Positions 16,188 through 25,454 of a DNA stretch of 64,000 nt are shown piece by piece (the first letter of the stretch is position 1; every line of letters starts with the position of its first letter). This DNA comes from Microbacterium sp. SORGH_AS_0888 (GTDB lineage: Bacteria > Actinomycetota > Actinomycetes > Actinomycetales > Microbacteriaceae). The position numbers were made by a program, and so were the translations under genes. The notes under the pieces were generated by a model. That model ran no database searches, was not told the origin of the DNA, and worked only from the letters and a program-made list of their open reading frames with translations. The DNA is taken from assembly GCF_030818905.1 (NCBI RefSeq), contig NZ_JAUTAZ010000001.1, forward strand, positions 496,001-560,000, read 5' to 3'.

Positions 16188-17636
16188 ATGAGCATCTCTG
16201 CATCCGACATTCCCGAGCGCCCGCGCACGCTGGCCGAGAAGGTCTGGGACAACCACCTGGTCGTGAAAGGCGAGGACGGGCAACCCGACCTCATCTACAT
16301 CGATCTCCACCTCGTGCACGAGGTCACCAGTCCGCAGGCCTTCGACGGCCTCCGTGCCGAGGGGCGCGGGCTGCGCCGACTCGACCTGACGATCGCGACC
16401 GAGGACCACAACACCCCGACGCTCGACATCGACAAGCCGATCGCCGACCTCACCAGCCGCACCCAGATCGAGACGCTGCGCCGCAACGCCGCGGAGTTCG
16501 GTGTGCGCCTCCACTCGCTGGGCGACGCGGAGCAGGGGATCGTGCACGTGGTCGGTCCGCAGCTCGGCCTCACGATGCCGGGGATCACGGTGGTCTGCGG
16601 CGACAGCCACACCTCGACCCATGGCGCCTTCGGCGCCATGGCCTTCGGGATCGGCACGAGCGAGGTCGAGCACGTCATGGCGACCCAGACGCTGCCGCTC
16701 AAGCCGTTCAAGACCATGGCCATCACGGTCGAGGGCGAGCTCAAGCCTGGGGTCACGGCGAAGGACATCATCCTCGCCGTCATCGCCAAGATCGGCACGA
16801 ACGGCGGCCAGGGCTACGTTCTGGAGTACCGCGGCAGCGCGATCCGGTCCCTCTCGATGGAGGGGCGCATGACCATGTGCAACATGTCGATCGAAGCCGG
16901 TGCCCGCGCGGGCATGGTCGCCCCCGACGAGACGACCTTCGCGTACCTGGAGGGACGGCCGCATGCGCCGAAGGGCCAGGACTGGGAGGATGCCGTCGCC
17001 TACTGGCGGACGCTGCCCAGCGACGAGGGCGCCGTCTACGACGCAGAGGTGTTCCTCGACGCCGACGAGCTGGAGCCGTTCGTGACCTGGGGCACCAACC
17101 CCGGCCAGGGCGTCTCGCTGAGCGCGGCCGTCCCCTCGCCCGACGACTTCGACGACCCGAACGAGCGCGTCGCTGCCGAGCGTGCGCTGCAGTACATGGA
17201 TCTCGTCCCCGGGACACCGCTGAAGGACGTCGCGGTGGACGCGGTCTTCATGGGCTCCTGCACCAACAGCCGCATCGAGGACCTCCGCGCCTTCGCGTCC
17301 ATCGTGCGCGGTCGTACGAAGGCCGACGGCGTGCGCGTCATGGTGGTTCCCGGTTCCGCACGCGTGCGGCTCGAAGCGGAGGCGGAAGGCCTCGACAAGG
17401 TCTTCACCGACTTCGGTGCCGAGTGGCGTTTCGCGGGGTGCTCGATGTGCCTGGGCATGAACCCGGACCAGCTCGCCCCCGGCGAGCGGTGCGCCTCGAC
17501 CTCGAACCGGAACTTCGAGGGCCGCCAGGGCAAGGGCGGACGCACGCACCTCGTGTCGCCGCTGGTCGCCGCGGCGACCGCCGTTCTCGGGCGACTGGCG
17601 AGCCCCGCCGACCTCGACGCGAAGGTGAGCGCCTGA
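16188..17636 (+). CDS. leuC: 3-isopropylmalate dehydratase large subunit
   Basis: With LeuD this aconitase-family enzyme isomerises 2-isopropylmalate to 3-isopropylmalate in leucine synthesis. The 482-residue subunit keeps the three [4Fe-4S] cysteines: Cys358 in GSCTNSR, and Cys418 and Cys421 in GCSMCLGMN. It also has the [12 protein letters not shown] substrate loop. ATG 16188 is preceded by a purine-rich site. leuD begins one base after the stop. A candidate leader peptide with Val-Leu-Leu codons precedes it. Confidence 0.96.
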   Translation: MSISASDIPERPRTLAEKVWDNHLVVKGEDGQPDLIYIDLHLVHEVTSPQAFDGLRAEGRGLRRLDLTIATEDHNTPTLDIDKPIADLTSRTQIETLRRNAAEFGVRLHSLGDAEQGIVHVVGPQLGLTMPGITVVCGDSHTSTHGAFGAMAFGIGTSEVEHVMATQTLPLKPFKTMAITVEGELKPGVTAKDIILAVIAKIGTNGGQGYVLEYRGSAIRSLSMEGRMTMCNMSIEAGARAGMVAPDETTFAYLEGRPHAPKGQDWEDAVAYWRTLPSDEGAVYDAEVFLDADELEPFVTWGTNPGQGVSLSAAVPSPDDFDDPNERVAAERALQYMDLVPGTPLKDVAVDAVFMGSCTNSRIEDLRAFASIVRGRTKADGVRVMVVPGSARVRLEAEAEGLDKVFTDFGAEWRFAGCSMCLGMNPDQLAPGERCASTSNRNFEGRQGKGGRTHLVSPLVAAATAVLGRLASPADLDAKVSA

Positions 17637-17637
17637 C

Positions 17638-18249
17638 ATGGAGAAGTTCTCGACCCACACGGGTGTCGCGGTGCCGCTGCGCCGCTCCGCCGTCGACACC
17701 GACCAGATCATCCCCGCGGTCTACCTCAAGCGCGTCACCAAGACCGGCTTCGAGGACGCGCTGTTCGCGAACTGGCGGCAGGACCCGGAGTTCGTGCTGA
17801 ACCAGCCCGCCTACCGCTCGGGCTCCGTGCTCATCGCCGGACCCGACTTCGGCACCGGCTCGAGCCGCGAACACGCCGTGTGGGCGCTGCGCGACTACGG
17901 CTTCCGGGTCGTGCTGAGCCCGAAGTTCGCCGACATCTTCCGCGGCAACTCCGGCAAGCAGGGCCTTCTCACCGGCGTGATCTCGGAGGCGGACCTCGAG
18001 GCGCTCTGGGCCGCCATCGACGCACAGCCGGGGATCGAGATCACGGTCGACCTCCAGACACGCGAGGCCGTCCTGGGCACGCTCCGGGTCCCTTTCGAGA
18101 TCGACGATTACACTAGGTGGCGGCTCCTGGAGGGGCTCGACGACATCGGGTTGACCCTCCGGAACGAAGACGAGATCGCCGCCTACGAGGCGCGACGCGA
18201 ATCATGGAAGCCACGGACCCTACCGATCCCGTCGCTCCCCGCACAGTGA
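17638..18249 (+). CDS. leuD: 3-isopropylmalate dehydratase small subunit
   Basis: The 203-residue swivelling-domain subunit completes isopropylmalate isomerase. It has [12 protein letters not shown] near the N-terminus and [13 protein letters not shown], the anion-binding loop of the family. It follows leuC by one base, so the two are made in step. murA begins ten bases later; this links leucine synthesis with cell-wall genes in one transcript, a common actinobacterial arrangement. Confidence 0.96.
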   Translation: MEKFSTHTGVAVPLRRSAVDTDQIIPAVYLKRVTKTGFEDALFANWRQDPEFVLNQPAYRSGSVLIAGPDFGTGSSREHAVWALRDYGFRVVLSPKFADIFRGNSGKQGLLTGVISEADLEALWAAIDAQPGIEITVDLQTREAVLGTLRVPFEIDDYTRWRLLEGLDDIGLTLRNEDEIAAYEARRESWKPRTLPIPSLPAQ

Positions 18250-18259
18250 GGCACTCCCT

Positions 18260-19621
18260 ATGACACTCCTCGGCGAGACGATCAGCACGAACGGCGCGAA
18301 GCAGGAGGGGGAGATCCTCTCGATCCGGGGCGGCCAGCCGCTCTCGGGAACCGTTGAGGTGAAGGGCGCGAAGAACCTCGTCACGAAGGCGATGGTCGCC
18401 GCGCTCCTCGGCGAGGAGCCGAGCGTGCTGCGCGATGTCCCCGACATCAGCGACGTGGCGGTCGTGCGCTCGCTGCTGGAAGTGCACGGCGTGCGCGTGG
18501 ACGAGGGGCCCGAGCGGGGTTCGCTGCGGCTCGACCCGCAGGACGTCGAATCGGCGCACTTCGAGGAGATCGATGCGCACGCGGGCGCCTCCCGCATCCC
18601 CATCCTGTTCTGCGGGCCCCTCCTGCATCGGCTGGGGCAGGCGTTCATCCCCGACCTCGGCGGCTGCCGCATCGGCGACCGCCCGATCGACTTCCACCTC
18701 GACGCGCTGCGCAAGTTCGGCGCGGTCGTCGAGAAGCAGCCGAGCGGCATCCGCCTCTCCGCCCCCCGCGGCCTGCACGGTGCCAACATCCACCTGCCCT
18801 ACCCGAGCGTGGGTGCGACGGAGCAGGTCCTGCTCACCGCGGTCCGTGCCGCCGGCACCACCGAGCTGCGCAACGCCGCGATCGAGCCTGAGATCATGGA
18901 CCTCATCGCGGTGCTGCAGAAGATGGGCGCGATCATCTCGTACGAGCCCAACCGCGTCATCCTCATCGAGGGGGTCGACAGCCTCCGCGGCTACGACCAC
19001 CGCGCGATCTTCGACCGCAACGAGGCCGCCAGCTGGGCCGCCGCGGCCCTCGCGACGGACGGCGAGATCTTCGTCGGCGGCGCGAAGCAGCAGGAGATGC
19101 TCACGTTCCTCAACGTCGTGCGCAAGGTCGGCGGCGACTTCGACATCCGCGAGGACGGGATCCTGTTCCGACGCGGCGGCGAGCTGCGCGGCGTCACGGT
19201 CGAGACGGATGTGCACCCCGGCTTCATGACCGACTGGCAGCAGCCGCTCATCGTCGCCCTCACGCAGGCCCACGGACGCTCGGTCGTGCACGAGACGGTC
19301 TATGAGAACCGATTCGGCTTCACCCAGGCGCTCGTCAAGATGGGCGCGCAGATCAGCGTGTACCCGAACGGTCTGCAGGAGGGCCCGCGTCGCGTCCCGC
19401 GTCGTTCGCTCGAGCAGGCGGCGGTCATCGACGGGCCCACCCCGCTCCACGGCGCCGACATCACGGTTCCCGACCTGCGAGGCGGATACAGCCACGTCAT
19501 CGCGGCTCTGACCGCCGAGGGCGAGTCCGTCGTCCGCAACATCGGCATCATCCGCCGCGGCTACGCGGACTTCCTCGACAAGCTGTCGGCGCTCGGCGCC
19601 GACTTCGACGTCATCGGCTGA
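18260..19621 (+). CDS. murA: UDP-N-acetylglucosamine 1-carboxyvinyltransferase
   Basis: MurA transfers enolpyruvate from PEP to UDP-GlcNAc, the first committed step of peptidoglycan synthesis. The 453-residue protein has the EPSP-synthase fold with VKGAKNLVTKAMVAALL at the start. The active-site cysteine is Cys136 in GGCRIGDRP; that residue is the fosfomycin target, replaced by Asp in mycobacteria. The stop overlaps the plsC start (TGATG). It starts ten bases after leuD and is followed by plsC and gpsA. Confidence 0.95.
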   Translation: MTLLGETISTNGAKQEGEILSIRGGQPLSGTVEVKGAKNLVTKAMVAALLGEEPSVLRDVPDISDVAVVRSLLEVHGVRVDEGPERGSLRLDPQDVESAHFEEIDAHAGASRIPILFCGPLLHRLGQAFIPDLGGCRIGDRPIDFHLDALRKFGAVVEKQPSGIRLSAPRGLHGANIHLPYPSVGATEQVLLTAVRAAGTTELRNAAIEPEIMDLIAVLQKMGAIISYEPNRVILIEGVDSLRGYDHRAIFDRNEAASWAAAALATDGEIFVGGAKQQEMLTFLNVVRKVGGDFDIREDGILFRRGGELRGVTVETDVHPGFMTDWQQPLIVALTQAHGRSVVHETVYENRFGFTQALVKMGAQISVYPNGLQEGPRRVPRRSLEQAAVIDGPTPLHGADITVPDLRGGYSHVIAALTAEGESVVRNIGIIRRGYADFLDKLSALGADFDVIG

Positions 19622-20397
19622 TGGCCCGCGCACGGCGTCGCCGCGTCGATCCGGAGAAGTCCGGCATCACGGTCTTCCGCGCGCTCGCGGGCATCGTCCT
19701 CCCGCTCGTCGGGCTGCTGGCAAAGATCGAGATCCAGGGCGAGGAGAACCTTCCCGAGGAGGGGCCCTACGTCCTCGCACCGAACCACTACAGCGAGTTC
19801 GATCCGCTCGTGGTCTGCGTGGCCCTGTGGCGGCTCGGCCGCGCACCGCGCTTCATGGCCAAGGAGAGCCTGTTCCGCATCCCCGTCGTGGGCTGGGCGC
19901 TGCGCGTGACCGGAATGGTGCCGGTGCCGCGCGCCGCGTCCTCGGTCGCCGCGAAGCACACCCTCGACACCGCTCGGCACCTCGTGGAACGCGGCGCGGG
20001 GATCACGGTCTACCCGGAGGGGACCCTCACCCGCGACCCCGATATGTGGCCCATGCGCGGCAAGACCGGTGCCGCGCGGCTCGCGATGGCCGGCGACATC
20101 CCGCTGATCCCGGCGGCGCACTGGGGCGTGCAGGAGATCATGCCGCGATACGGGAAGCTGCGTCTGTGGCCCCTGCGCAAGCGCGTCACCTTCGCCTTCG
20201 GCCCCGCGCTCGTCATCGACGAGCAGGCGCGTGAGCACCCGAACCAGACGACGGAGCAGTCTCGCGTCACGGCGCAGCTGATGGACGAGATCGCGGAGCT
20301 CCTCGCGGGCATCCGCAACGAGCCGGCGCCCGCGACGCGCTGGAACCCGAACGATCACGGGCAGAGGGAGACGGGCCGACTTGAGCCGGAGAACTGA
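19621..20397 (+). CDS. plsC: 1-acyl-sn-glycerol-3-phosphate acyltransferase family protein
   Basis: The 258-residue enzyme acylates lysophosphatidic acid or a related acceptor in phospholipid synthesis. The NHX4D catalytic motif is Asn55-His56 to Asp61 (NHYSEFD), and YPEGTLT is the glycerol-phosphate-binding motif. A hydrophobic stretch (about 19-35) may anchor it in the membrane. Its start overlaps the murA stop by one base and its end overlaps gpsA by 17 bases. Acceptor specificity is inferred from family and from gpsA next to it. Confidence 0.88.
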   Translation: MARARRRRVDPEKSGITVFRALAGIVLPLVGLLAKIEIQGEENLPEEGPYVLAPNHYSEFDPLVVCVALWRLGRAPRFMAKESLFRIPVVGWALRVTGMVPVPRAASSVAAKHTLDTARHLVERGAGITVYPEGTLTRDPDMWPMRGKTGAARLAMAGDIPLIPAAHWGVQEIMPRYGKLRLWPLRKRVTFAFGPALVIDEQAREHPNQTTEQSRVTAQLMDEIAELLAGIRNEPAPATRWNPNDHGQRETGRLEPEN

Positions 20398-21517
20398 GAG
20401 CGCGGCGCCTCGCGTCGCGGTGCTCGGCGCCGGCAGCTGGGGCACGACCTTCGGGAAGATCCTCGCCGACGGCGGTGCCCAGGTCACGATGTGGGCCCGG
20501 CGTCCGGAGCTCGCGACCGAGATCCGCACGGGCCGCCGCAACAGCAGGTATCTGCCCGGCATCAACCTCCCGCGGTCGATGACGGCGACCGCGGAGCTCG
20601 CGGCCGCGGTGGACGGTGCCGAGCAGATCTACCTCTCGATCCCGAGCCAGGCGCTGCGCCAGAACCTCAAGGGTCTCCGTGCGCTCGTCGATCGCGGCGA
20701 CGCGCCCATCGTGTCGCTCATGAAGGGCGTCGAGAAGCGCACCGGGATGCGGATGAGCGAGGTCATCGAGCAGGAGCTGCGGTGCGATCCGGCGCGTATC
20801 GCCGTCGCCTCGGGCCCCAACCTCGCGCTGGAGATCGCGCAGGAGCAGCCGACGGCCGCCGTCATCGCGTCGACGAGCCTCGAGACCGCCGAGGCCGTGG
20901 CCCGGCGCGCGCGCAACCACTACTTCCGCAGCTTCGTGAACACGGATGTCATCGGCACCGAGTTCGGCGGCGTGCTCAAGAACCTCATCGCCGTCGCGAT
21001 CGGCATCGTCGACGGCGTCGGCTACGGCGAGAACACGAAGGCGTCCATCATCACGCGTGGGCTGGTCGAGATGACCGATTTCGCGGTCGCCAACGGCGCG
21101 CAGCCCGAGACGTTGCAGGGTCTGGCGGGCCTCGGCGATCTGATCGCGACGTGTCAGTCGCCGCTCAGCCGCAACAACACGGCGGGGCGTCTGCTCGGTC
21201 AGGGATACAGCTTCCAGGACGTCGTGGACAACATGCAGCAGACGGCCGAGGGACTCGCCTCGGTGGGCCCGATCCTGCAGCTCGCGCGCACCGCCGGCAT
21301 CGAGATGCCGATCGTGGAACAGGTCAAGCGGGTGCTCGACGGCACGATGGACCCCCGCGAGATCGCGCCGCACCTGACGACCGATGACGACACCCCCCAG
21401 GGGGAGAGGACACAGCATGGACAAGCCGGCAGTGGTGGTGCTCTTCGGCGGGCGCTCCAGCGAGCACTCGATCAGCTCCGCCACGGCGGGCGGGGTGCTG
21501 AGGGCCATCGACCGTGA
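20381..21517 (+). CDS. gpsA: Glycerol-3-phosphate dehydrogenase [NAD(P)+]
   Basis: GpsA makes sn-glycerol-3-phosphate from dihydroxyacetone phosphate for lipid synthesis. The 378-residue frame has the dinucleotide motif VLGAGSWGTTFGK, SGPNLALEIA, NLIAVAIGI with the catalytic lysine just before it, and GLAGLGDLIATC. TTG 20381 is needed to keep the nucleotide loop and has a GGAG ten bases upstream. The family is usually about 330-340 residues. Here the frame continues about 35 residues beyond the conserved end, so it overlaps ddl by 101 bases. The tail (rich in Gly, Arg and Gln) looks like out-of-frame ddl sequence. Confidence 0.92.
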   Translation: MSRRTESAAPRVAVLGAGSWGTTFGKILADGGAQVTMWARRPELATEIRTGRRNSRYLPGINLPRSMTATAELAAAVDGAEQIYLSIPSQALRQNLKGLRALVDRGDAPIVSLMKGVEKRTGMRMSEVIEQELRCDPARIAVASGPNLALEIAQEQPTAAVIASTSLETAEAVARRARNHYFRSFVNTDVIGTEFGGVLKNLIAVAIGIVDGVGYGENTKASIITRGLVEMTDFAVANGAQPETLQGLAGLGDLIATCQSPLSRNNTAGRLLGQGYSFQDVVDNMQQTAEGLASVGPILQLARTAGIEMPIVEQVKRVLDGTMDPREIAPHLTTDDDTPQGERTQHGQAGSGGALRRALQRALDQLRHGGRGAEGHRP

Positions 21518-22502
21518 CCGCTTCCGGGTGATCCCGGTCGGCATCACCCGCGACGGCGCGTTCGTCCTGGAGGAGGACGACCCGGCGAAGTTCACGCTCG
21601 ACCCGCACCGTCTCCCGGAGGTCGTCGACAACGGCACACGCGTGCTCTGGCCCGAGTCGGCGGTGACGCGTGAGCTGCGTGTGCGCGATGCGTCGGGCGA
21701 GCGGTCGCTCGGCGATGTCGACGTCGTGTTCCCCATCCTCCATGGGCGCTTCGGCGAGGACGGCACGATCCAGGGGATGCTCGAGCTGCTCGGGCTTCCC
21801 TACGTCGGCGCCGGCGTGCTCATGTCCGCGATCGGCATGGACAAGCACGCGACCAAGAGCGTCCTGAAGGCCGCGGACGTGCCCGTGGTGCCGTGGGTCA
21901 CCCTGACGCGCGACGCGCTCGAGCGTGACCGCGACCTCTGGGAGCGCCGCGTCCGTGCCCTCGGGCTGCCGGTCTTCGTGAAGCCCGCCCGTGCCGGCTC
22001 GAGCGTCGGCGTCTCCAGGGTGGACGACCTCGCCGAGCTCGACGCGGCGCTGGAGGTGGCGTTCGCCGAGGACTCCTCGGTGCTGGTCGAGCAGGCGGTC
22101 ACGGGGCGCGAGGTCGAGTGCGGCGTGCTGCCGGGCCACGCGGGCGCACCGCCGCGCGTGAGCGTCGCCGGAGAGATCGTCATCACGGGACGCCGGTTCT
22201 ACGACTTCGAGGCGAAGTACCTGGATGCACCCGGTGTGGAGCTCGTGTGCCCGGCGGAGCTGGGCGACGGCGAGCTCGCCGAGATGCAGCGGATCGCGGC
22301 GCGCGCGTTCGAGGCGCTCGGCGGCGAAGGTCTCGCGCGCGTCGACTTCTTCTTCACCGGAACCCGGTTCTACGTCAACGAGGTCAACACGATGCCCGGC
22401 TTCACGCCGATCTCGATGTTCCCGAAGTGCTGGATCGCCTCCGGGATGACCTATCCCCAGCTGGTGTCGGAGCTCATCGACACGGCGCTCGCGACGCGCT
22501 GA
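21417..22502 (+). CDS. ddl: D-alanine--D-alanine ligase
   Basis: This ATP-grasp ligase makes the D-Ala-D-Ala dipeptide for peptidoglycan. The 361-residue protein has VVVLFGGRSSEHSIS, PILHGRFGEDGTIQG, VKPARAGSSVGVS and the C-terminal NEVNTMPGFTPISMFP signature. ATG 21417 is chosen because GGAGAGGA is seven bases upstream. An open frame from 21384 adds only a few residues and has no ribosome site. The start lies well inside the gpsA reading frame. Confidence 0.95.
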   Translation: MDKPAVVVLFGGRSSEHSISSATAGGVLRAIDRDRFRVIPVGITRDGAFVLEEDDPAKFTLDPHRLPEVVDNGTRVLWPESAVTRELRVRDASGERSLGDVDVVFPILHGRFGEDGTIQGMLELLGLPYVGAGVLMSAIGMDKHATKSVLKAADVPVVPWVTLTRDALERDRDLWERRVRALGLPVFVKPARAGSSVGVSRVDDLAELDAALEVAFAEDSSVLVEQAVTGREVECGVLPGHAGAPPRVSVAGEIVITGRRFYDFEAKYLDAPGVELVCPAELGDGELAEMQRIAARAFEALGGEGLARVDFFFTGTRFYVNEVNTMPGFTPISMFPKCWIASGMTYPQLVSELIDTALATR

Positions 22503-22503
22503 G

Positions 22504-22989
22504 TCAGGCGGTCGGCCCGGGGGTGGCTCCCGGTCGCGCCGTGCACTCGCCGTCCTTCGGCAGCTTGCTCACGAGCGATGACAGCGCGTCGAGCGCGCTG
22601 AACGCCGAGACCTTGTCGTAGTCGACGTACACCTCGACGGCCGGGGTCCGCCCGAAGGTGGTGAACCGATAGTGCGGGGCCTCGCTGTCGTCGATCAGCC
22701 AGTCGATCCCGTCGACCGTCTGGCAGGGCAGCTCGGATGCCGCCGGCACGGCGACGCCGCAGGAGACGATGATCGTCGTCTCGCCGTCGCCCCACGCACC
22801 CGTGGCCTGCGCATCCGTCCACCGGCGGGGCTGACCGTCGAGAGTCCCCGGCAGGTAGGCGGTGACCTGCGCGCACAGCGGATCGTTCGCATCCGTGGGC
22901 GTGGGGAGGGACACCGTGGTGGAACAGCCGGTCACCGCGACCGCGGCGGTGAGGAGCACGGCGAAGACGCCGACACGCGAGCGGGACAC
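22504..22989 (-). CDS. DUF3515 lipoprotein
   Basis: The 161-residue protein has a lipoprotein signal: a short basic start, a hydrophobic core, and lipobox V-T-G-C with the lipidated Cys22. The rest matches DUF3515, an actinobacterial family of unknown function. A location between ddl and thiL is usual for it. GTG 22989 has TAGCCT exactly six bases before it, so the mRNA is probably leaderless. The 3' end lies one base from the ddl stop on the other strand. Confidence 0.85.
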   Translation of the reverse strand: MSRSRVGVFAVLLTAAVAVTGCSTTVSLPTPTDANDPLCAQVTAYLPGTLDGQPRRWTDAQATGAWGDGETTIIVSCGVAVPAASELPCQTVDGIDWLIDDSEAPHYRFTTFGRTPAVEVYVDYDKVSAFSALDALSSLVSKLPKDGECTARPGATPGPTA

Positions 22990-22995
22990 CCCTTC

Positions 22996-23001
22996 AGGCT
23001 A
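22996..23001 (-). promoter_or_regulatory. Leaderless -10 of the DUF3515 gene
   Basis: TAGCCT on the minus strand is six bases upstream of GTG 22989. Confidence 0.55.
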
Positions 23002-23079
23002 ACCCGCGCCGCGGCCCGATCCGTCACATGCCCCGTCGACCGGCTGCGCGGCGACGACGGGAAGGCGCACGGGCCGGGA

Positions 23080-23085
23080 TAGCGT
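23080..23085 (+). promoter_or_regulatory. Leaderless -10 of thiL
   Basis: TAGCGT is six bases upstream of GTG 23092. Confidence 0.6.
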
Positions 23086-23091
23086 AGGGGA

Positions 23092-24072
23092 GTGCAGGAG
23101 CGAACCGTGGGCGAGGCCGGTGAGGCCGAGGTCCTCCGAATCGTCCTGGCGGGCGTCGGCCCGAGCCGAGCGGAGGTGGGGCCGGGTGACGACGCGGCGG
23201 TGATCGCTCTGCCCACGGATCGTCTCGTCGCGACGACCGACACGCTGGTCCACGGGCCGGACTTCCGGCTCGCCTGGTCCAGCGGCCGCGATCTCGGCTG
23301 GAAGGCGGCGGCGGTCAACCTTGCGGACGTCGCCGCGATGGGCGCGCGCCCCGTCGCTCTCCTCGTCGCGCTCGCGATGCCCGATGACACACCGCTCGGC
23401 TTCGTGGCCGACCTCGCCGAGGGCCTGCGCGATGCGTGTGCGGCCCTCGCGCCGATGTGCGCCGTCGAGGGGGGCGATCTCACCGCATCCGACACCCTCA
23501 CGATCGCGGTCACGGCGCTCGGGGCGCTCGACCGTCCCGCCGTTCGCCGCTCCGGAGCCCGCATCGGGGACACGGTCGCGCTCGCGGGGGAGGCGGGCCC
23601 CGCCGCCCGCGGGCTCCGGCTGCTCTTCGACCGCTTCCGGGACGCGGCGGGGACGCCGGTCCCGATCGATCTCACCACGCTCACGGAGGCCGAGCGGGCG
23701 GATGTCGCCCGACAGCTCCGGCCGCATCCGCCCATCGACGCGGGGCCGCGCGCAGCCGCCGCAGGGGCGACCGCCATGATGGACGTCTCCGACGGCCTCG
23801 TGCTCGACGCCACGCGTCTGGCCGACGCCTCCGCCGTCACCCTCTCGCTGGAGACGGAAGCGCTGGGGCCAGATCCGGATGTCGCACTCGCGGGCGGCGA
23901 GGACCACGGCCTGCTCGCGACGTTCGCACCCGGGGCGGTGCTGCCGGTGGGCTTCCGGCGGATCGGCGCCGTCCGCGTGCGCGGCGCGGACGCGGTGATC
24001 GTCGATGGCAGGCCGTACCGCGGACGCGGCGGCTGGGACCCCTACTCGGACTGGGACGCTGTGAGGGGCTGA
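23092..24072 (+). CDS. thiL: Thiamine-monophosphate kinase
   Basis: ThiL phosphorylates thiamine phosphate to the coenzyme thiamine diphosphate. The 326-residue protein has the AIR-synthase-type fold with VGPGDDAAVI, the Asp-rich VEGGDLT region, and MDVSDGLVLDATRLA. It starts at GTG behind a -10 hexamer and has no Shine-Dalgarno, so it is probably leaderless. The 3' end overlaps the convergent rsmD by 31 bases. It is transcribed alone, divergent from the DUF3515 gene. Confidence 0.94.
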   Translation: MQERTVGEAGEAEVLRIVLAGVGPSRAEVGPGDDAAVIALPTDRLVATTDTLVHGPDFRLAWSSGRDLGWKAAAVNLADVAAMGARPVALLVALAMPDDTPLGFVADLAEGLRDACAALAPMCAVEGGDLTASDTLTIAVTALGALDRPAVRRSGARIGDTVALAGEAGPAARGLRLLFDRFRDAAGTPVPIDLTTLTEAERADVARQLRPHPPIDAGPRAAAAGATAMMDVSDGLVLDATRLADASAVTLSLETEALGPDPDVALAGGEDHGLLATFAPGAVLPVGFRRIGAVRVRGADAVIVDGRPYRGRGGWDPYSDWDAVRG

Positions 24073-24620
24073 GCCCACCACACGATCGTGTCTCCGTAGA
24101 CGCGCTCCCGCACGGGTTCGAGCGCGGCATCCTCCCACGCCGGCTCGAGAGAGCGCCGGGCGCGCTCCACGACCACGAGCGCATCGATGCTCAGCGCCGG
24201 CCGGAGCAGCGCCAGGTCGGCGAGCATGTCGGCGTCCGCAAGATCGTAGGGCGGATCGGTGAACACCAGGTCGTATTCGCCCGGAGTCGCGCGTGCGAGG
24301 AAGGCCTGCACGGCGCCGCGATGGACGCGCGCTCGGGTGCCCAGCGACGAGGCGAGGCGTGCGGCGTTGCGCTCGGCGACCCGGGCCGCGTCGGCGGACC
24401 GCTCCACGAGGTCCGCGGACGCAGCCCCGCGGCTCAGCGCCTCGAGGCCGAGCGCGCCCGAGCCGGCGTAGAGGTCGAGCACGCGCGCCCCATCGATCGC
24501 GTCCGCAGACTCGAGTGCCCCGAACATGGACTCCCGCACCCGGTCGCTCGTGGGACGGGTGCCGCGTGCGGGGACGTCGAGTCGGATGCCGCCGGCGCGG
24601 CCCGAGATGATCCGGGTCAC
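24042..24620 (-). CDS. rsmD: 16S rRNA (guanine(966)-N(2))-methyltransferase
   Basis: RsmD methylates G966 of 16S rRNA. The 192-residue protein has the N-terminal RIISGRAGGIRL, the SAM-binding VLDLYAGSGALGLEALSRGA, and the catalytic FTDPPYDLAD. GTG 24620 follows TACGCT by six bases, so the message is probably leaderless. It converges on thiL with a 31-base overlap, and no terminator separates them. Confidence 0.94.
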   Translation of the reverse strand: MTRIISGRAGGIRLDVPARGTRPTSDRVRESMFGALESADAIDGARVLDLYAGSGALGLEALSRGAASADLVERSADAARVAERNAARLASSLGTRARVHRGAVQAFLARATPGEYDLVFTDPPYDLADADMLADLALLRPALSIDALVVVERARRSLEPAWEDAALEPVRERVYGDTIVWWAQPLTASQSE

Positions 24621-24626
24621 CGCCTC

Positions 24627-24632
24627 AGCGTA
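24627..24632 (-). promoter_or_regulatory. Leaderless -10 of rsmD
   Basis: TACGCT on the minus strand is six bases upstream of GTG 24620. Confidence 0.55.
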
Positions 24633-24725
24633 CGCGAATCGGGCTCGGGCGACGTCCGTCCCGCACGGGCGCGGCGGCCGTGCCGCTTCGGAGGGCCCTG
24701 GCCATGCCCGCGCGGCGGCGCCCGT

Positions 24726-25454
24726 TCAACGCACCGTCGCGCGGCGGAGGAACGTGTACTGGCCGACGAGCGCGATCGCGATCATGACGACGGCTGCGAC
24801 GACCAGCCACCACAACCGGAAGTGCGGCAGGAGCGGCACGAGTGCGATCACCACGAGTCCGAGCACGATGATCGCGCCCGCGGCGAGGGCCAGGGGTCCC
24901 CGTGCGCCCACGCGCACCCAGGACGCGGCCATCGCGCCGCCGACGGAGAGCACGAGGAGCGTGCCGAGGAAGGTCGTGAGCGCGAGGCGGAACGGGTCAC
25001 CGTCACCGAGCAGGTAGACATCCGTCACGTAGACGCCGACGAACCAGTGGTCGGTCGCGAGCTCGAGCCCCAGGAGGACGAGCATCATGACCGCGACGTA
25101 GAGCGAGATCGCGATGTGCGTGAGGATCGTGCCGGTGACGAACGTGCGGCGAGTGCTGCCCAGCGAGAGCGCGAGCGGAAAGGTCAGCGAGACCGTCTGC
25201 ACGCCGATCCAGCCGAAGAAGCCGGGGAGCGACCACACCACGGCCGGGTTGTTCCGGCTGTTCGCGGCCCACTCGGCACTGCCGGGCACAGATCCCATGC
25301 GCCACAGGATCACGCAGACGATCGCCGTGACGACGAAGGCGATGCCCATGATCGCCGGCGGGGTGGCCAGCAGCATGACGCGCTGCGCGAAGTGCAGGCG
25401 CACGACGTCGCGAGCCGTCGCGTGGGTGGTGCGCTCCAGCGTCTGCGTGGTCAT
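24726..25454 (-). CDS. ABC transporter permease-like membrane protein
   Basis: The 242-residue protein has about six hydrophobic segments after a cytosolic N-terminus of some 25 residues. No specific family signature is recognised. Its role is taken from context, since its ATG overlaps the stop of an ABC ATPase as ATGA. This GntR-ATPase-permease order is the Ytr/Bcr-type exporter layout often linked to cell-envelope stress or peptide antibiotics. The substrate is unknown. Confidence 0.8.
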   Translation of the reverse strand: MTTQTLERTTHATARDVVRLHFAQRVMLLATPPAIMGIAFVVTAIVCVILWRMGSVPGSAEWAANSRNNPAVVWSLPGFFGWIGVQTVSLTFPLALSLGSTRRTFVTGTILTHIAISLYVAVMMLVLLGLELATDHWFVGVYVTDVYLLGDGDPFRLALTTFLGTLLVLSVGGAMAASWVRVGARGPLALAAGAIIVLGLVVIALVPLLPHFRLWWLVVAAVVMIAIALVGQYTFLRRATVR

